Assembly: GCA_006538405.1 (NCBI GenBank)
Contig: BJKQ01000005.1
Coordinates: 248,001-312,000, forward strand
Reading direction: 5' to 3'
Source of the DNA: Hansfordia pulvinata
Lineage: Eukaryota > Ascomycota > Sordariomycetes > Xylariales
Length of the DNA stretch: 64,000 bases
Part shown: in pieces, positions 34,838 through 47,200 of the stretch
Layout: each line of letters begins with the position of its first letter
Numbering within the stretch: the stretch's first letter is position 1
Notes under the pieces: generated by a model
What the model was told of the DNA's origin: nothing
The model's database searches: none
What the model saw: the letters and a program-made list of their open reading frames with translations, nothing else
Program-made: the position numbers and the translations under genes

Positions 34838-36353
34838 GCGGGCTCCGCGGTATCATGTCTTGGGCCTTTGGGGATGGAGAGGGACTCGCGTCATTTCATC
34901 AGGTCCTCGTTGCCCCCCAACGTTGGCGTCTTCATGGAGGTGGAGGGACCGAGAGCGTCTCGAATTGCAGGTCGACCACCGATCACCGACCACCGACCAT
35001 CGCTTCAACACCCGAGAGAAACGGTTCATCTATCACACAGGAAGGGCGTTCTGGCGCGAAGAGAGGAGTTTGGGATTTATTTTGATGTCGCCATGAATGG
35101 TGGGGAGCCCCGTCATTACGGCCGTCTCGCCTCACACATCTGTCGCTATATATAATTGGGGGAAGGGATACGAAAAGAAGGGTGTCTTGATTTTTTTTTT
35201 GGAGTTTAGACGGGGAGTTGACAGGCGTGCGGTTGGTCGTCGTCGCCATCGCCATCTACTTTTATATACCCACTCGTTGTTTTGGCCGAGTCCCGCGGGG
35301 CAAGAATCAGCTGGAAAGGCCAGCAGAGAATCCCTCGCTACACTAGAATACAGTTAATACACATGCCACTTTTGTGTGGAGAAAGACGAACGATGGCCAG
35401 CTTTCATGTCTTGTGTGAATTTGTGCGAAACCCCGCAACCTTCGGTTTCCTTTTCGCCTCTCGCATGCGGGCCGTTGTCAGCCAAGTCGGCGGTGCTTGC
35501 TTCGTAATAGTGCACGGATGGAATTGGAATCAAAATGCTAAATTGAGACGCGGAACGCAACAGCAAGAGCAAGAGGCGGCGACCACCCAAGCTTCACTTC
35601 ATATTCGGAAAGCCCGCGCTGTTCCCCACTCACTGTCTCTCCCGTGGCGACTGTGGATTGGTAAATCTTGCAGTCCTCAGCCGAGGCGGGGGGTGGGCAT
35701 GGGTGCAGAATCAGTCCCAGAGAGCTGGAAAGAGTGGCGGAGTTGAAGGCTCAGGTACGCGAACCAGGTTCTGATGAGGGCTTAGAAATGGAAACCAGGC
35801 AATTATTTCTAAAAGGGGGCCCCGATTCTCTCAGTCGGCCCAGTGGCAACCGGACCCGGACGAGAGGTCGTAGACGCCTTGGCATGCGCCCCAGCCAGCT
35901 TAACCCTTGACTCTTAATCTCTCAACATCGCCACATGCGATGCCCGAGCGGGCACACTTACCTAACCACGGAGGCCGAGGGGTGATTTTCAGAGGTTTGT
36001 CCGGGGAGGCGGGGGAGCGGTGTCTCAACTATTCTGGGCCGCACGAGAACTACTCGTGCGAGAAATCGAGATCTTCTCTCTCTCTCTCTCACCTCCCTTT
36101 TAAAGGCGCGCGCTTCCCCGTCTCTTCCCTTCGCGTATGGCCTCGATGAGTTATCGTCGCGGAGCCTCCGGTAGGCTCAGGTTAGGGTAGGGTGAGGCAG
36201 TCAGTCAATCAGTCAGTCAATCAGTCAGGCTACGCAGAAGCCAACACGTTCCCTCTCCGCCGCAACAACAGTTTCGTCGAGCATCACTCGTCTGCTGGTC
36301 CTCTGACACGAAACAAGGGAAGGGAAGGGAAGGAAACCAAAAACAAACAAAAG
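34838..36353. other. Intergenic between GNAT and histidine phosphatase genes
   Basis: About 1.5 kb. It holds the GNAT 3' UTR and the phosphatase promoter. Near the right end there is a tetranucleotide tract of CAGT/CAAT units (36197-36232) and an AAGGG repeat (36314-36333) in the presumed leader. No gene recognised. Confidence 0.55.
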
Positions 36354-37576
36354 ATGAGACCGCACGCAATCAAGGGCGCGGCGGTGGCAGCCGCGGCTCT
36401 CTTCTTGTGCGGGAGCGGCTCGGCCCTGCGCGCGGACACGTGGCGCACCGAGGCGAGGGTTGGCGCGCGAAGCCTGGACGGTGTGGACCTGGGCGGCTGG
36501 GAGTACACGAATATGGAGGACTTTTTCACGTTGGACCAGGGGATACTCGATGTAGGTTTTTTTTGCGCGCAATGGCTGAATCCCTTTTCGTTCGTACCTA
36601 TGTAATGGGGCGTTCGCGAAAAAAAAAAAAAAAAAAAAAAAGCTGACACCGTCCGGGGAAACAAAACCAGGCCGGGGGCTCGCGCGACCTCTTCATCAAC
36701 AAGGACAAGGAGTACGACGAGATCCCGGGCTACAGGCCCCGGGGCGGCACCAAGTGGGAGCAGCTGACCGACTACCTGGACGCGCTGAACAGCCACCACC
36801 GGCAGCGGGGGGAGGAAGTCTCGTACAAGCTGCTGTACATGACGCGGCACGGGCTGTCGTGGGCCAACGCGGTCAAGCAGAAGCTGGAGGGCACCGCGGG
36901 CCAGCCCGAGGACATCGACCAGCTGCACTCGCAGGGCGTCGAGGAGGTGAAGGAGCTGCGGCGCAAGCTGGACGCGGCGTTCGACCCGGCCGGCGGCGTC
37001 CGCGCGCCGGCGCCCCAGGCCGTGTCCGCCAGCCCGCACGTGCGCTGCGTCGAGACGGTGGCGTACGCGGCGGCCGGGTGGGCAGCGGCCGCCGCCGGAC
37101 GCGGCGAGCCCCCGGTCACCGTCTACGCGGCGCTGCGGACCAAGAAGTACAGGGGCACCGCCGCCCAGACGGCGCGGCTCATCGACGGCCTCGAGACCCG
37201 GCTCGCCGCCGAGGACAAGGCCGAGTACCCCCGGTGGGGTTACCGGCTCGAGCCGCCCGGCTTCGACGTGACGGGGGGCTCCGGCGCCGCCGCCGCCGCC
37301 GACAAGGCGATGCACAAGCGCGACAAGGCGGAGCACAAGCGCGAGCGCTACCAGCTGCTGGCCGACTGGCTGGCGGACGTCTTCGGCGGCAGCCAGCAGC
37401 GGCAGCAGGCCACGGTGCACTTCGTCGTCGCCCACTCGCGCACGGCGACGTACCTGGCCGGCCTGACCAGCCCCGGCGGCAAGGCCGCCGCCGACCCCAA
37501 GGCGTCGCACTACCTGTCCCCCAACGCCGGCGTCATCCCTATGATCATCAAGGGTGTGCGCAAGGGGAAGGCGTAG
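36354..37576 (+). CDS. Secreted histidine phosphatase (phosphoglycerate-mutase-like superfamily)
   Basis: Two exons, 36354-36551 and 36671-37576, encode 367 residues. The N-terminus (MRPHAIKGAAVAAAALFLCG, then SGSALRADTW) is a typical signal peptide, so the protein is probably secreted or vacuolar. The catalytic signature is MTRHGLSWANA at about 123-133: R-H-G with His126 as the presumed phospho-acceptor. The partner Arg is in SPHVRCVETV, and the second catalytic His is in VVAHSRTATYL near 321. Family members dephosphorylate small phosphoesters or proteins; the closest fungal relatives are often called phosphoglycerate-mutase or PMU-like and need not act in glycolysis. Exon 2 is extremely GC-rich with Ala/Gly and Lys/His runs (about 275-305). 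The intron (GTAGGT, CTGAC, ACCAG) carries an A-run of about 22. Confidence 0.85.
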
Positions 37577-38449
37577 TAGGAGGCTTTGGGGCAGGCTCGG
37601 CGGGAGGCGTGGGAGAGGAGAGGGAAGAAAGCGGCGATTGCTCTTCGGGAGCTTGGATAAGAATGGGCACACCTCCTGGAGATAGAAAACCATGTATTCT
37701 TAGGAACAGGTATAGAAAAGGGGGGCGGATAAGACTCGGAGTAACGCTCAGCTTGGTTGACAGCGTGGTCGGGGAGGGGACTCTGGGGTATAGACAAAAT
37801 GGCAGGAGGGAATAGAATAGATTAAAATAGAATAGAATCAAGATCGACTCTTCCTTACAGCCACGAGTCGGAGAATGAAACATCCTTTGAACCAAGTGAG
37901 CAAAGTGAGCAGCAGCCTTCAGTCGCCGCAAGCCTGCAAATAGCATTATACAGGTAGAAGTCAAAGAGAGAGAAAAGGCAGTCAGTCAGTCAGTCGGTCA
38001 GTAGTCCAAGAGAGATGCTGCGCGGATCACATCGGTCAACATGCGGGTTTGGGAGGGCCTTTATATCTCAATTCATTCCAATCAATACAGGATTTCAAGA
38101 CTTATCCTTGGCTGTGGTTCAGCACAACCTCCTGCGCTACACTGGGGCTTCCTCTCTTCTTGCTTCAACCAGTTCACGTTTCCCGACAAGCCCTCCGTCC
38201 TCAGTTCTCAAAACGCGACAGCGGGACAGTGCCTCTGCAGCCGCGCAAGCGACACATAACGATCTGTTGGACGTGAGGCAGCAGTTCCCTGGTAGACTGT
38301 GTCTCCTCTGACTGCTGCCGTCATCCACAAATTTTCCGACAATGCTTCTCAACCTCGGATGGGGCCTATGCTCTCCTGTTTGACCCTTGGCCGACCTGAT
38401 CACCGGCGTGTCGGTTGCACGGCAGGTGAGGCGATCAAAGTAAGCGGCC
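37577..38449. other. Intergenic between convergent phosphatase and H4-variant genes
   Basis: About 0.9 kb of 3' flanks. It contains a CAGT repeat at 37979-38002. No gene or RNA recognised. Confidence 0.55.
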
Positions 38450-39508
38450 TCAGTCGAATCCGTAGAGGGTTCGGCCGCGCCGCTTGAGCGCGTAGACAAC
38501 CTGCCTCCAGTGAGCCGATGGGCTCGCGTCAGTGTCCGCCTGGTGTGTCTGTGTATTTCTCCGCGTTTTCCAGAGGGGGCAGAAGGGTTGGGTCACTTAC
38601 GTCCAGAGTGGTGATCGTCTTTCCGCCGCGGTACTCGGTGAGAGCGGCGCACTCCTGGAGAACCTAGAGGTGGGAAGCGCGAGGGTGGTCAGTCTCCTCA
38701 TGTCTGTCTTTCTGCTTCCCCGGGGGTTTCGCTTGGTGGTCCACCCCAGCCTTCTAGGGTGGCCAGGCTCGCGTGGGGAACAAGCGAAATCAGGTGACGC
38801 GCGGCGGTGCCAGAGCAACTTACACCGGTGAGGTAGTCCTTGAGAACATTGCGAGTCTCGTCGTAAATATCGCTTGAGATTCGTTTGACGCCTCCGCGTC
38901 GAGCCAAGCGCCTTGATCCCCCCACGAGGGAAGGCGTTAGTCAATCTGTTCATCTGCGGCGGTCCGTTTTGGGGGGGGGTGGGGGGGGGAAGGGGGGGGG
39001 GACGAATGTCCATCTCCAAGCAACGGGGCGCGGGTCCAAGAGGCAGCTTCATACCGAACGGCGGGTTTGGCTGTGGCGACGAGGTCAGACGAGGAATATT
39101 GCTTTGCGGAGAGAATTCGGGCTGCCAGAGAGGGGTTCGGACTTACTGATACCCTGGATGTTGTCACGCAGAGTCTTTCTGTATCAAGCGAACAGAAGCG
39201 TCAGTCAGATCTGCTCCTCGGCCCCGAGGACTACCATTTCGTGGCCACGGAGAGCTGCTGTTGAAAGGATCCTTACCGGTGACGTTTCGGACCCTGAGAA
39301 GTGAAGGCGAGTGTCAGCATTGGAAAGTCGCGGGGTACATCATTACTCGGGGCCTCTCCATCGTGAAAATTGATCGACATCGTGCTGTGCAAGTTGTCAA
39401 GACGTGGCAGAGTATGGCAGGTATGATTACCTTGCCGGGGCCGGAGGCAACTCCCAGTCCGCGTGTGCCGCGGGCGGGAACGTTCAGCTCGCTTTTTTTG
39501 GTAGGCAT
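38450..39508 (-). CDS. Divergent histone H4 variant, seven exons
   Basis: Reading the minus strand and splicing seven exons (39508-39431, 39293-39277, 39178-39147, 39070-39055, 38911-38824, 38663-38601, 38500-38450) gives a 114-residue H4. Every junction has GT-AG and correct phase, and each restores canonical H4 sequence. Segments in order: GPKRHRKTLRDNIQGI, TKPAVRRLARRGGVKRIS, SDIYDETRNVLKDYLTGV, LQECAALTEYRGGKTITTLD, VVYALKRRGRTLYGFD. The histone fold is intact, but the usual Gly/Lys-rich tail is replaced by 26 residues starting MPTKKSELNVPARG, lacking most acetylatable lysines. The alpha-2 to alpha-3 region differs strongly from canonical H4 (for example VLQECAALTEYRGG). Exons 2 and 4 are only 17 and 16 nt. 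Neurospora crassa is reported to have a diverged H4 variant gene (hH4v), and this may be its orthologue. Six introns contrast with the few or none of core histone genes and suggest replication-independent expression. Confidence 0.88.
38971..39001. repeat. G-rich run inside an H4-variant intron
   Basis: Three runs of nine or more G on the plus strand (C on the transcribed gene's sense strand), separated by T and AA, lie in the intron between exons 4 and 5. The plus strand could form a G-quadruplex; the RNA would be C-rich, which can act as a polypyrimidine tract. Confidence 0.8.
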
Positions 39509-40386
39509 GATGACAACAAGTGATGATGTAGAAGTTTAGAATGTATCCTGTGGTAGCATAGATGGTTGAGTTGGATACTAGAGTTGGGGTGAGGTGGCAG
39601 ACGAGGTGCAGGTGGGTGCAGGGGAGGAGGACGGATGCAAAGACTTGGTGAGTTGTGTGGAAAAGAGAAACCGGCGGATGGGAAGTGGCTAGCTGCTAAA
39701 CGAAGGGCATTGTCATTGTCGCTCGGCAACAAATCGTTTGTGGTTGCGCCCATTCAAGAGTGAATGAGACCAGTCCCCCCGTCCCGTGCGTCTCACCTGC
39801 AAACACGTTCAGGGCTGCCCGTGAGCAACAGGTGGCACTCCCTTTGAAAAGTCACCGACGTTCGACGGGTGAGGGCTGAAAGGTTCCTTTCCACCTTCTC
39901 ACCATCGAGGTCTCATCTCGTCACACCATCAGACCACCGGGTCAAGGAAGCGCCAATTCGCCAGAAGCCGTGTTCACGATCTCCGGGAAGCTCGTTGAAG
40001 CAATCGCACTGCTGCATACTTTGACTCGAGACCTCCGACTTCTGCCCACGATTGCCATACAGCGCTTATCATACACCCCGAGAAATCAATCAAAATAATC
40101 ATGTCGGTTCGGAAGTGAGGTATCGAATTTAGGTGAATATCAAGGCCGTGGCGTCCACCAGCGCTCCTCCACGGCGACGGCCGTAAGACTGGCAAGGGCG
40201 GTTCTTCAAAGCCCCGCCAGCTTCTATCGTCACGTGTTGCATGGACCGCAAAACTCAGCCCACCATACTTCGCCTGTCTATGAAGAACAAGACCAGCCAC
40301 ACTCGATGTAAGGAGGACAGAGATGAGCTCAGATAGTCGCTCCATTCTGGTGCAAGGTATCAAAGTTAAGAATTTCCTGCCGCTGT
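39509..40386. other. Intergenic: H4-variant promoter side and Svf1 3' flank
   Basis: About 0.9 kb. The H4-variant leader has a CA/TC-rich stretch near 39540-39620. No coding region recognised. Confidence 0.55.
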
Positions 40387-41985
40387 CTATGCAGATCCCT
40401 CAGGTGCCTCCGTTCCCGAAATGAACGTCGCCTCGGTGAATAACCGGCCCTCGTCGACAATCTCTTCATCGCCAACCTTCAACTTGAGGGTCACCGGGGC
40501 CTTGCTCGGCAAGAACTGGAGCAAGTTAGCTGGGGAGAAACAGAGCCACGGGTAGTCAACCGTACCTGGTAGATGTAAGGCTTGGTGCCGACCGTGCCGG
40601 CAACAATCTTCTTGACAAAGCCCGGCACCTCGGCCATGACGTCGACCTTGTCGGTTCTCTCCTCAAGGGATCCCTCGAAGATGGCGTCAACGGTCTTGCC
40701 ATCCTTGGTGACGCCAGTCCAGTGGTACTTGGTGTCGGTGGGCTCGGGCCACTCGTTCTCGTCGTCCTGCTTGGTCTTGACGTGGGTTACGGAGCCGGAG
40801 GCGTTGGCCATGATAATCTCGCCGTCCTTGGCAATGCCACCAACGTTGACGACGGAGGCGCCGTACGAGGGCGGGGTGGTGAATTCCATCATGATGGCCG
40901 AGTACTTGGAGCTCTGGTAGTTGACAAAATCCCACTTGGCGGCAGCGTGGTGAGGCTTCATGCCCTGGAGGGCGTGGGAGAAGAAGGCCTGGCCCTTGAC
41001 GTCAAGGGTGCCCTCCTGGGTCAGAACGGTGCCCTCGGCGACACAGCGGGGCCAGAAGGCGTGTCTCATGGAGCCCCAGGGGTGAGAGAGGTCGGTTCCG
41101 TAGAGGGTCTTGCCGTCCTTGCCAACAACGAAGGCGGGAGCGCTCTGCGTGATGCGCAGGTTGACAATGGCCCTCTGGTCGTTCATGGACTTGATGGTGT
41201 AGGACTTGCCATCTTCGGCCAGCTCGACGGCGCAGTCCTTGGCGTAGAAGCTGGTCTTGTCGTCGCTAAAGTCGATGTCGCTGAGGGGGCTGGAGCACCA
41301 AAGGTGGGGCTTGTTCTCCGCCTGGGGGTAGAAGATCTTGGAGTTGAACTGGCAGGTGGTCTTGATGCCACTGGAAAGCGGAACAGAGCTCGGTCAGCGG
41401 ATGGACAGGAGGCCAGAGGGGAGGGCTCTGGGGCGCCAGGCGAGCCAAGGCCATACGTACACGACGTTGCTGTAGATGACCTGGACCAGGACCATGTGGC
41501 CAGACTCGGTGAAGATGTAGAAAGTCTGGGTCTCAACGTTGGTCTGGTTGAGACACTCCCACTTCATGTCGTTGCGGGTAAGCTCCGTGTAGGGCGTCGT
41601 CTTGGCATCTTCCGCGACGGAGCGGAGGGCCGAGGGGCCGTAGATGGGCTCCTCGGTGCCGACCACATTGGCGAGACTGGGTAGGATGTTAGCTTCACGC
41701 CCTTGGGGGGAGGCGCAATCAGAAGGGCGACAGCGCTCGAATCCGTCAACACGTCCCGACCGTGGCTGTACCCAGCACCTAAAGAAGCAGCCTTATCTGA
41801 GGCAGGCAGGGGTGCGCATATGGAGGAGAAGGTGTACGCGTGGCGCGCGCAGATTGGAATAGGGGACCTCCGAGGCATGAGATCGTGCAGTGCCAGCAAA
41901 GGGAATGATGTAATCAAGAAGGAGACAGGGACAAGACAGGTAAAGGTCCGCGCCCGACTCACGTCTGTTTGGCCCAGTTGAACAT
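40387..41985 (-). CDS. svf1: Svf1-family stress-survival lipocalin-like protein
   Basis: Four minus-strand exons (41985-41963, 41676-41461, 41370-40566, 40515-40387) encode 390 residues. The first exon is only MFNWAKQ plus two bases; splicing gives [20 protein letters not shown], the characteristic N-terminus of fungal Svf1 proteins. In yeast this amphipathic start helps membrane association. Further family features are [40 protein letters not shown], and the second lipocalin-like half with [12 protein letters not shown]. Yeast Svf1 is needed for survival under oxidative and cold stress and has been linked to ceramide transport between ER and Golgi; that role is family knowledge, not seen here. 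Intron phases all agree (GTGAGT, GTACGT, GTACGG donors). Length is within the family's usual range of about 380-480. Nothing looks broken. Confidence 0.9.
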
Positions 41986-43521
41986 GATGGCGAATTCCTC
42001 CGGCAGGCAAGGCGATATGTGGTAGGTGGAGTTCTGCGCGGATGAGACTGCGTACGGGCAATCTTGGGAGTTGTGCGTTATGAACTCGGGGATGGGTGAG
42101 GCTGAGGGGCAGACAGGGTCCCGGCGGCCAAGATTCGGGCAAGGCGATCAGAATGGCTGATAAACGATAAGCCAATGCAGGGCTAAGGATGTACGAGTAG
42201 ACGCTGAGATAGGACAAGTCCGTCTTCAGCCTGGGTCGACCGGACGCAGCGACGGCAATGCAATGCAATGCTACACAGGCCTGTGCGAGGCAGAGCGAAG
42301 CAAGGCAGACCCCACGCAAAGAACGAGACGGAGCGGAGGGCGGCGAAGCGACGAGACTCGCTGTCGTTGGCCGTGAGGTGTGAAAGCAGCAGGGGCGGCA
42401 CTTGGTCGAGGCAGAAGGTAGAAGGTAAACGGGAAGACGGGAAGACGGGAGGACGAAAGTTAGGCCAACAGAGAAGGGGGGCGGGCGCGTGGGAGGGAGC
42501 AGCTCTGTTGGGAATTGGGCAAAGTGAGATTCGAGAGATGGCGATGCCAGGTGGGTGGTGTGGATGGGATGGACGGCGGGATGGGAGCGAGAAGGCGGTG
42601 ATACCTGTCGGTACCAGGCAGGTACTCGCAGCTACGGAGCACGAGTACATGAGGTGATGACCTCCATCTTTTAGTCCTAGACGAAGCGCACTTCTTCTCT
42701 CTACGAGTATCTCGGGTCGACAATCTCGACGTGCCAGTCAGGTTCATCCGTTCATTACATTTGTTGGACAAGCAGGACGCTGAATGCTTTGGCCCAGACT
42801 GAGCATTGGAAGCCCCTGCTCACACGAGATCAACTGCATCGACCGGCCGTAGTTCCTTGCAATGCGTGTGTAAGGCCGGGTTGAGGTCTCTCCCGAACGC
42901 CGCGTCCTGCGCCGGCGCCAAGGTAAGGTAAGAGTACTCGCTTGTCGCCCGATAGAGGGGTAAGATGCTGTAGCTTCAGGACGAGTACAGAATCCCCAAT
43001 GCGTGCGTGCATTCTGGCGAGTAGCGGTGGGGGCCAGCGGGTTGGGGGTTCATGTGCCGTTCAGGGGACCTCGACTTTTGGGGCCGCCCGCGTCCCCCAT
43101 AGTCCACGGAGGGAGGTCCCGTTAGCATTGGATGGATGTCCCCTGACCTTTTTGCTCCGTACTGTGCTCAGCTGGCGCGCCTGCAAGCGTCATTGCGGGG
43201 CAGCTCTCTCAGTGTCGGCGTAAACGTTTGCCCTGATTTGGTGTCGCCGCTAAGTATGCGCTAGTCCTAATCAGGGTATCGTCACTGCAGAGATACATGA
43301 TGGAAACCCATTACTCCAGACGGAGGTACGAATGCTCGTACCTGCGATAACTGCCAATTGGCCCCGGCCGAACCCTGGGCCTCCCGTCGTCGCCTCATTT
43401 TTCTGATGCGCGCTGCCGCTGCTTAACGACTCTCACCTGACGCGACGACCGCCCGAGCCCACCCACCACCGCCACAGCCCTCCTACACACCGCGCACGCA
43501 CACACACCACCACCGTTCGCC
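41986..43521. other. Divergent promoter region of svf1 and mitochondrial uL11
   Basis: About 1.5 kb between two divergent housekeeping-type genes. It contains TACGAGTA-type words at 42192 and 42702 and related ones near 42645, 42930 and 42980. The uL11 side is CAC/CACA-rich just before the ATG (43470-43521). No coding region recognised. Confidence 0.55.
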
Positions 43522-44226
43522 ATGTCGAAGGTTGCAAGGGATCAGATTGTCAAGCTCATCGTCGGCGCCGGCCAGGCCAGCCCTAGCCCTCCTGTCGGTC
43601 CCGCACTGGGAAGTAAGGGTGTCAAGTCGATGGACTTTTGCAAGGTGAGCAAGCCCCGGAGCAGCGCTCGCTCAAGTTCTCGCGTCTATCTCCCGCGTCT
43701 TACCGCATCCGCCCGCCTGCGGCTCGTCTTCGGGCATCCCATTCGATCACTCGACGAGGGAACCTAAACCGCCAACCCTACCCAACCAACCTCGCGCAAG
43801 CCCGACGGGCGCGAAGCCCCCCCTCGCGTCTCTGCCCTGCCCTTCTCTGCCATACCCGTGGCTAACCACCGCCTGCCGCACGCGACACAGGAGTTCAACG
43901 CCCGCACCATGCACATCAACCCGGGCACGCCGATGCCGACGCGCGTGACGGTGCGCCCCGACCGGTCCTTCCACTTCGACGTCCGCACGCCCCAGACCTC
44001 GTGGCTGCTGCGCAACGCCGCCGAGCTGCCCGCGGGGGCCAAGGGCAAGCGGCGCGGCGCCTCCAAGCCCGGCCACGAGACGGTCGGCACCGTCACCCTC
44101 AAGCACATCTACGAGATTGCCAAGATCAAGCAGACCGAGCTGCGCCTGTCCGGCCTGCCCCTCGAGGGCATCTGCAAGGCCGTCATGTTCCAGTGCAAGT
44201 CCATGGGCATCAACGTCGTTGCGTGA
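43522..44226 (+). CDS. mrpl19: Mitochondrial large-subunit ribosomal protein uL11 (L11; yeast MRPL19 type)
   Basis: Two exons, 43522-43644 and 43891-44226, give 152 residues, the normal size for L11. Exon 1 encodes [20 protein letters not shown], the highly conserved bacterial-type L11 N-terminal domain that contacts elongation factors. Exon 2 starts [20 protein letters not shown] and carries the rRNA-binding C-terminal domain ([20 protein letters not shown], then [17 protein letters not shown]). The bacterial-like Pro-rich [10 protein letters not shown] marks the mitochondrial rather than the cytosolic form (L12/uL11). No long presequence precedes it; as in other organellar L11 proteins the import signal may be internal or the basic start ([11 protein letters not shown]). 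The 246-bp intron is GTGAGC ... GACACAG. Confidence 0.93.
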
Positions 44227-47200
44227 GCAAGCGCCCGCGTGTGGGCGGGGGGTTCTCTCTCCGAGCCGGGGCAAGAGGGGAGGGAAGGATGAGAGACGAA
44301 AAGGATCGCCTGCTGTTCGGATGCGAGGCAAAGAGACGGACTCGAAGGCAAGAGATTATAGACGGGAAGCCTATACGGTCACGGGAGGTTGCCTACCTTC
44401 ACGAAGGGGTGGCATCGGATCACGGCCATGGCCACTGCGCAGCAGGGCCGGCGGAATGCGAGGCGGCAACCATGGAAGGCTGCCAGGACAGCCGTGTATA
44501 AAGTGTATATCACCTGACTGGGCTTGTACAACATTTAAAACAACATCAAACTTTCGACGACCAAGCAACCTGCAATACCATTTTTTTTTTGAGCATATGC
44601 CCGTTGCAAAGCTTTGGGGTTTCGGCGTAACTTCGCGAGAGATCGCCAGTATGCAGCATGAGGTGGCTGCCTCTCCATCACTGACCGCAGTCCTTGTCAA
44701 CATCCACTAGCCAAGGAAGAGAAGACGGAGGCTGGCCGTGTTCAAGTCTCTGGCAGTCAAGCTTCTTGGCTATTGTGTTGTCCGTTCATGCAAGTGCATC
44801 TAGAGACATGGCCGGTCATCTGCTTGGAGAGATAATTGTAGCAGAGCAACTGAGCTTTATTCCATTGAATGAGCGAGTGAGAATTCTGGGTCTGATCCAT
44901 ACGTGTACTCAGCTAACCTTCCAGGCGGTAGAGCGCACTTCCAAGTCCCCGCGAGCCTCATGTTGGGTAACACCACTTGTAGCGTTTCCCGCAACCCCGT
45001 CAAACGTGCCGACTCACTCTTCGTCCTGTATTCCATTCCCATGAAAAGTACTACCTGCCATTCCAGGGTAATCCCCAAGCCAGTGGTGTGTTTGGAAGTG
45101 CGTCATGAGATGAGAGCAAAGCAAATCATGCCCAGTACCATTGACGATTTACCCGGGCTGGCAGCAACTGATGAACCTGTTGAAAGTCCCATGCCATGGC
45201 CGAGATTATCCACTTACCCTAGAAGATACTACTGATGAACCAAGAGGAGCTCTCCCCACACGCTGCCAACAGTTCACGTTGGCAGCGTCTCTGTGCTATC
45301 GTCATCCACTTGGCGTCGGAACCAGGATGACCATCAAAGAAGCTAGCTCGGGAGTCTCTGTTACTGCCGAAACACCCGGTACTCTGACGAAGAGATGTCA
45401 TATCCGCCAGAGACATGACAATACCCTGGCGCATGCCTCGACAAAACGCCGTCTCGGACGTTCGCCCGGGGGCATCCGCCTACAACAGCCATTGCACCAC
45501 AGTGCTGACGTCGTTATTCTGGCAAGCTTCTGGCCGAGCAGGACGTTGAAGACGGCGCGTCACTTGTACACGAAGAAGAATGACGCGCCGAGCAGGTTCG
45601 CAGATGCTGATACGCGCAGATGCTCTCACAAAATAACAACCCCCATCCCCGGGCTTGTCATGATGGAATCCCTGGTCCCACCCAGCCGAGGACACCCCGC
45701 GATGCTGTCTTGCATGTCCGCGGGGGTGTTGAGGGCAGCTATGCCGTTCCGCAACAGCACAGTTTGCGACGGCGAAGCACACAGACACTCCACTACATCG
45801 ATCCGCCCCTGGGCAGGGCTGTCCCCGAGCCCAACGCGCTCTCCCCGCGGAATTGAAGGAGAAGCATCACTCTCTTAGGCCACGGAGACTTCTGCAGGCC
45901 TGGTCCTTTGTTCCCGACTGGCTATCGGCCCTTTCAAGGCGCGAAAAGAGAAAAAGAAAAAGCAGAGACGAAGAAAAAAAATCATAGCCGCCAGCAGCAA
46001 CCCAAAGGCGAGTGGCGGCTATCGGAATCAGCTAACCGAGCTTCACTCGTTCCCGCCGTCAACGCGGGACGCTTACTTCCGGTAGCCCACCCTTAACTCG
46101 TACAGAAACGAAGCGCTCTGATGACAAGGGTTCAAAGAGAGATATAGTTTTATACACACACAGAGAAAGAAATGATCCAGAGGGAGTCATTCGCATCCCG
46201 ATCGTCCGTCAGCGTACCCGTCTTCTGCGAGAATTGGCCGCCTCAACGTTTGGAATCTGATATCTCCCACACGGCTCTGGCCGCCGCCTATCCAACCGTG
46301 CCAACCAACTCTCCCCCCCCCCCCCGGGTGGAGCCGCGTGTCTGCACGGATCGCTCGTACAAGTGGACTTGCACTTTAGGCGGCCGCGGTTCTAGAATGC
46401 GGCCGAGGTTCGAGAACATTGGCGGGAACCTGTGTGCCGTTTGCTCCCGTCCCAGACCAGCACGGGTGGGAACCTGCACGTGATGGACGTTGGCTTTCCG
46501 GCGGGCGTGGGAAAGGAATTCTGCTGCTACGTTGCAGCGTCTTTGCGCGAGTACAAGCCCTCGTATGGGCCCGGCCCTGAGATGATGCGGCCTTTACTTC
46601 GGGCCCTGTCCGGCATTGGGACGTGGCCCTGCTGAGAACGGTCTGCGGCGGCGGCGGCGGGACCTGCAAGGATTTAAGATAAGCGATCGGGGCTGCATGA
46701 CAGAGGCGGCAGCTCGAGCTCGCGACGATGGCGGAACATTGCCTTATCCGATCTGCGGTCTGCGGTCTGCGGTCGACTCTGATGAGACTCTGGGCTCTGT
46801 GTGCAAATGCCCCGTACAGTCAGCCCCCCCTTACCCTCCCCCCCTCTTTCGTGTCGCCACGTCTTATTAGCGGTCGACGTTGTGGAAAGGCAGCACTGCC
46901 GAACAGCTCCGACGCAAAGCCAACAGGCTGCCGAGGCTCTTTGCGTGATCGGTATGCCCGGACAGTGCTAGGCTAGCGCAAGAGGAGGAAAAGTCGAGGA
47001 AGAAGGCCCCGATCCTGGACTTGGCTCTGCTCTCCCTTGCTTGCTCCCTCGCGCGGCACAAGGGATTGCAAGTTCTGGGCGGCTGGAGCAAGATTGTGCC
47101 CTCCCCTCTCCTCTCCTTTAGGCCTCTTGCAACGACCGAGAGGGCTTCCCGGTGGGAATTGTGGAGCTAGCCGCCGAGTATCCGCCGGCCATCGGCCACT

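Noticed and set aside
36284..37693. Minus-strand frame (469 codons) and plus-strand frame 36754-37815 over the histidine phosphatase
   Set aside because: Both are shadows of the GC-rich phosphatase exon, with Arg/Gly/Ala or Val/Leu repeats and no family motifs.
40722..41684. Plus-strand frame of 320 codons opposite the Svf1-family gene
   Set aside because: Gly/Val-rich antisense shadow; the minus strand encodes a complete, spliced Svf1 protein.
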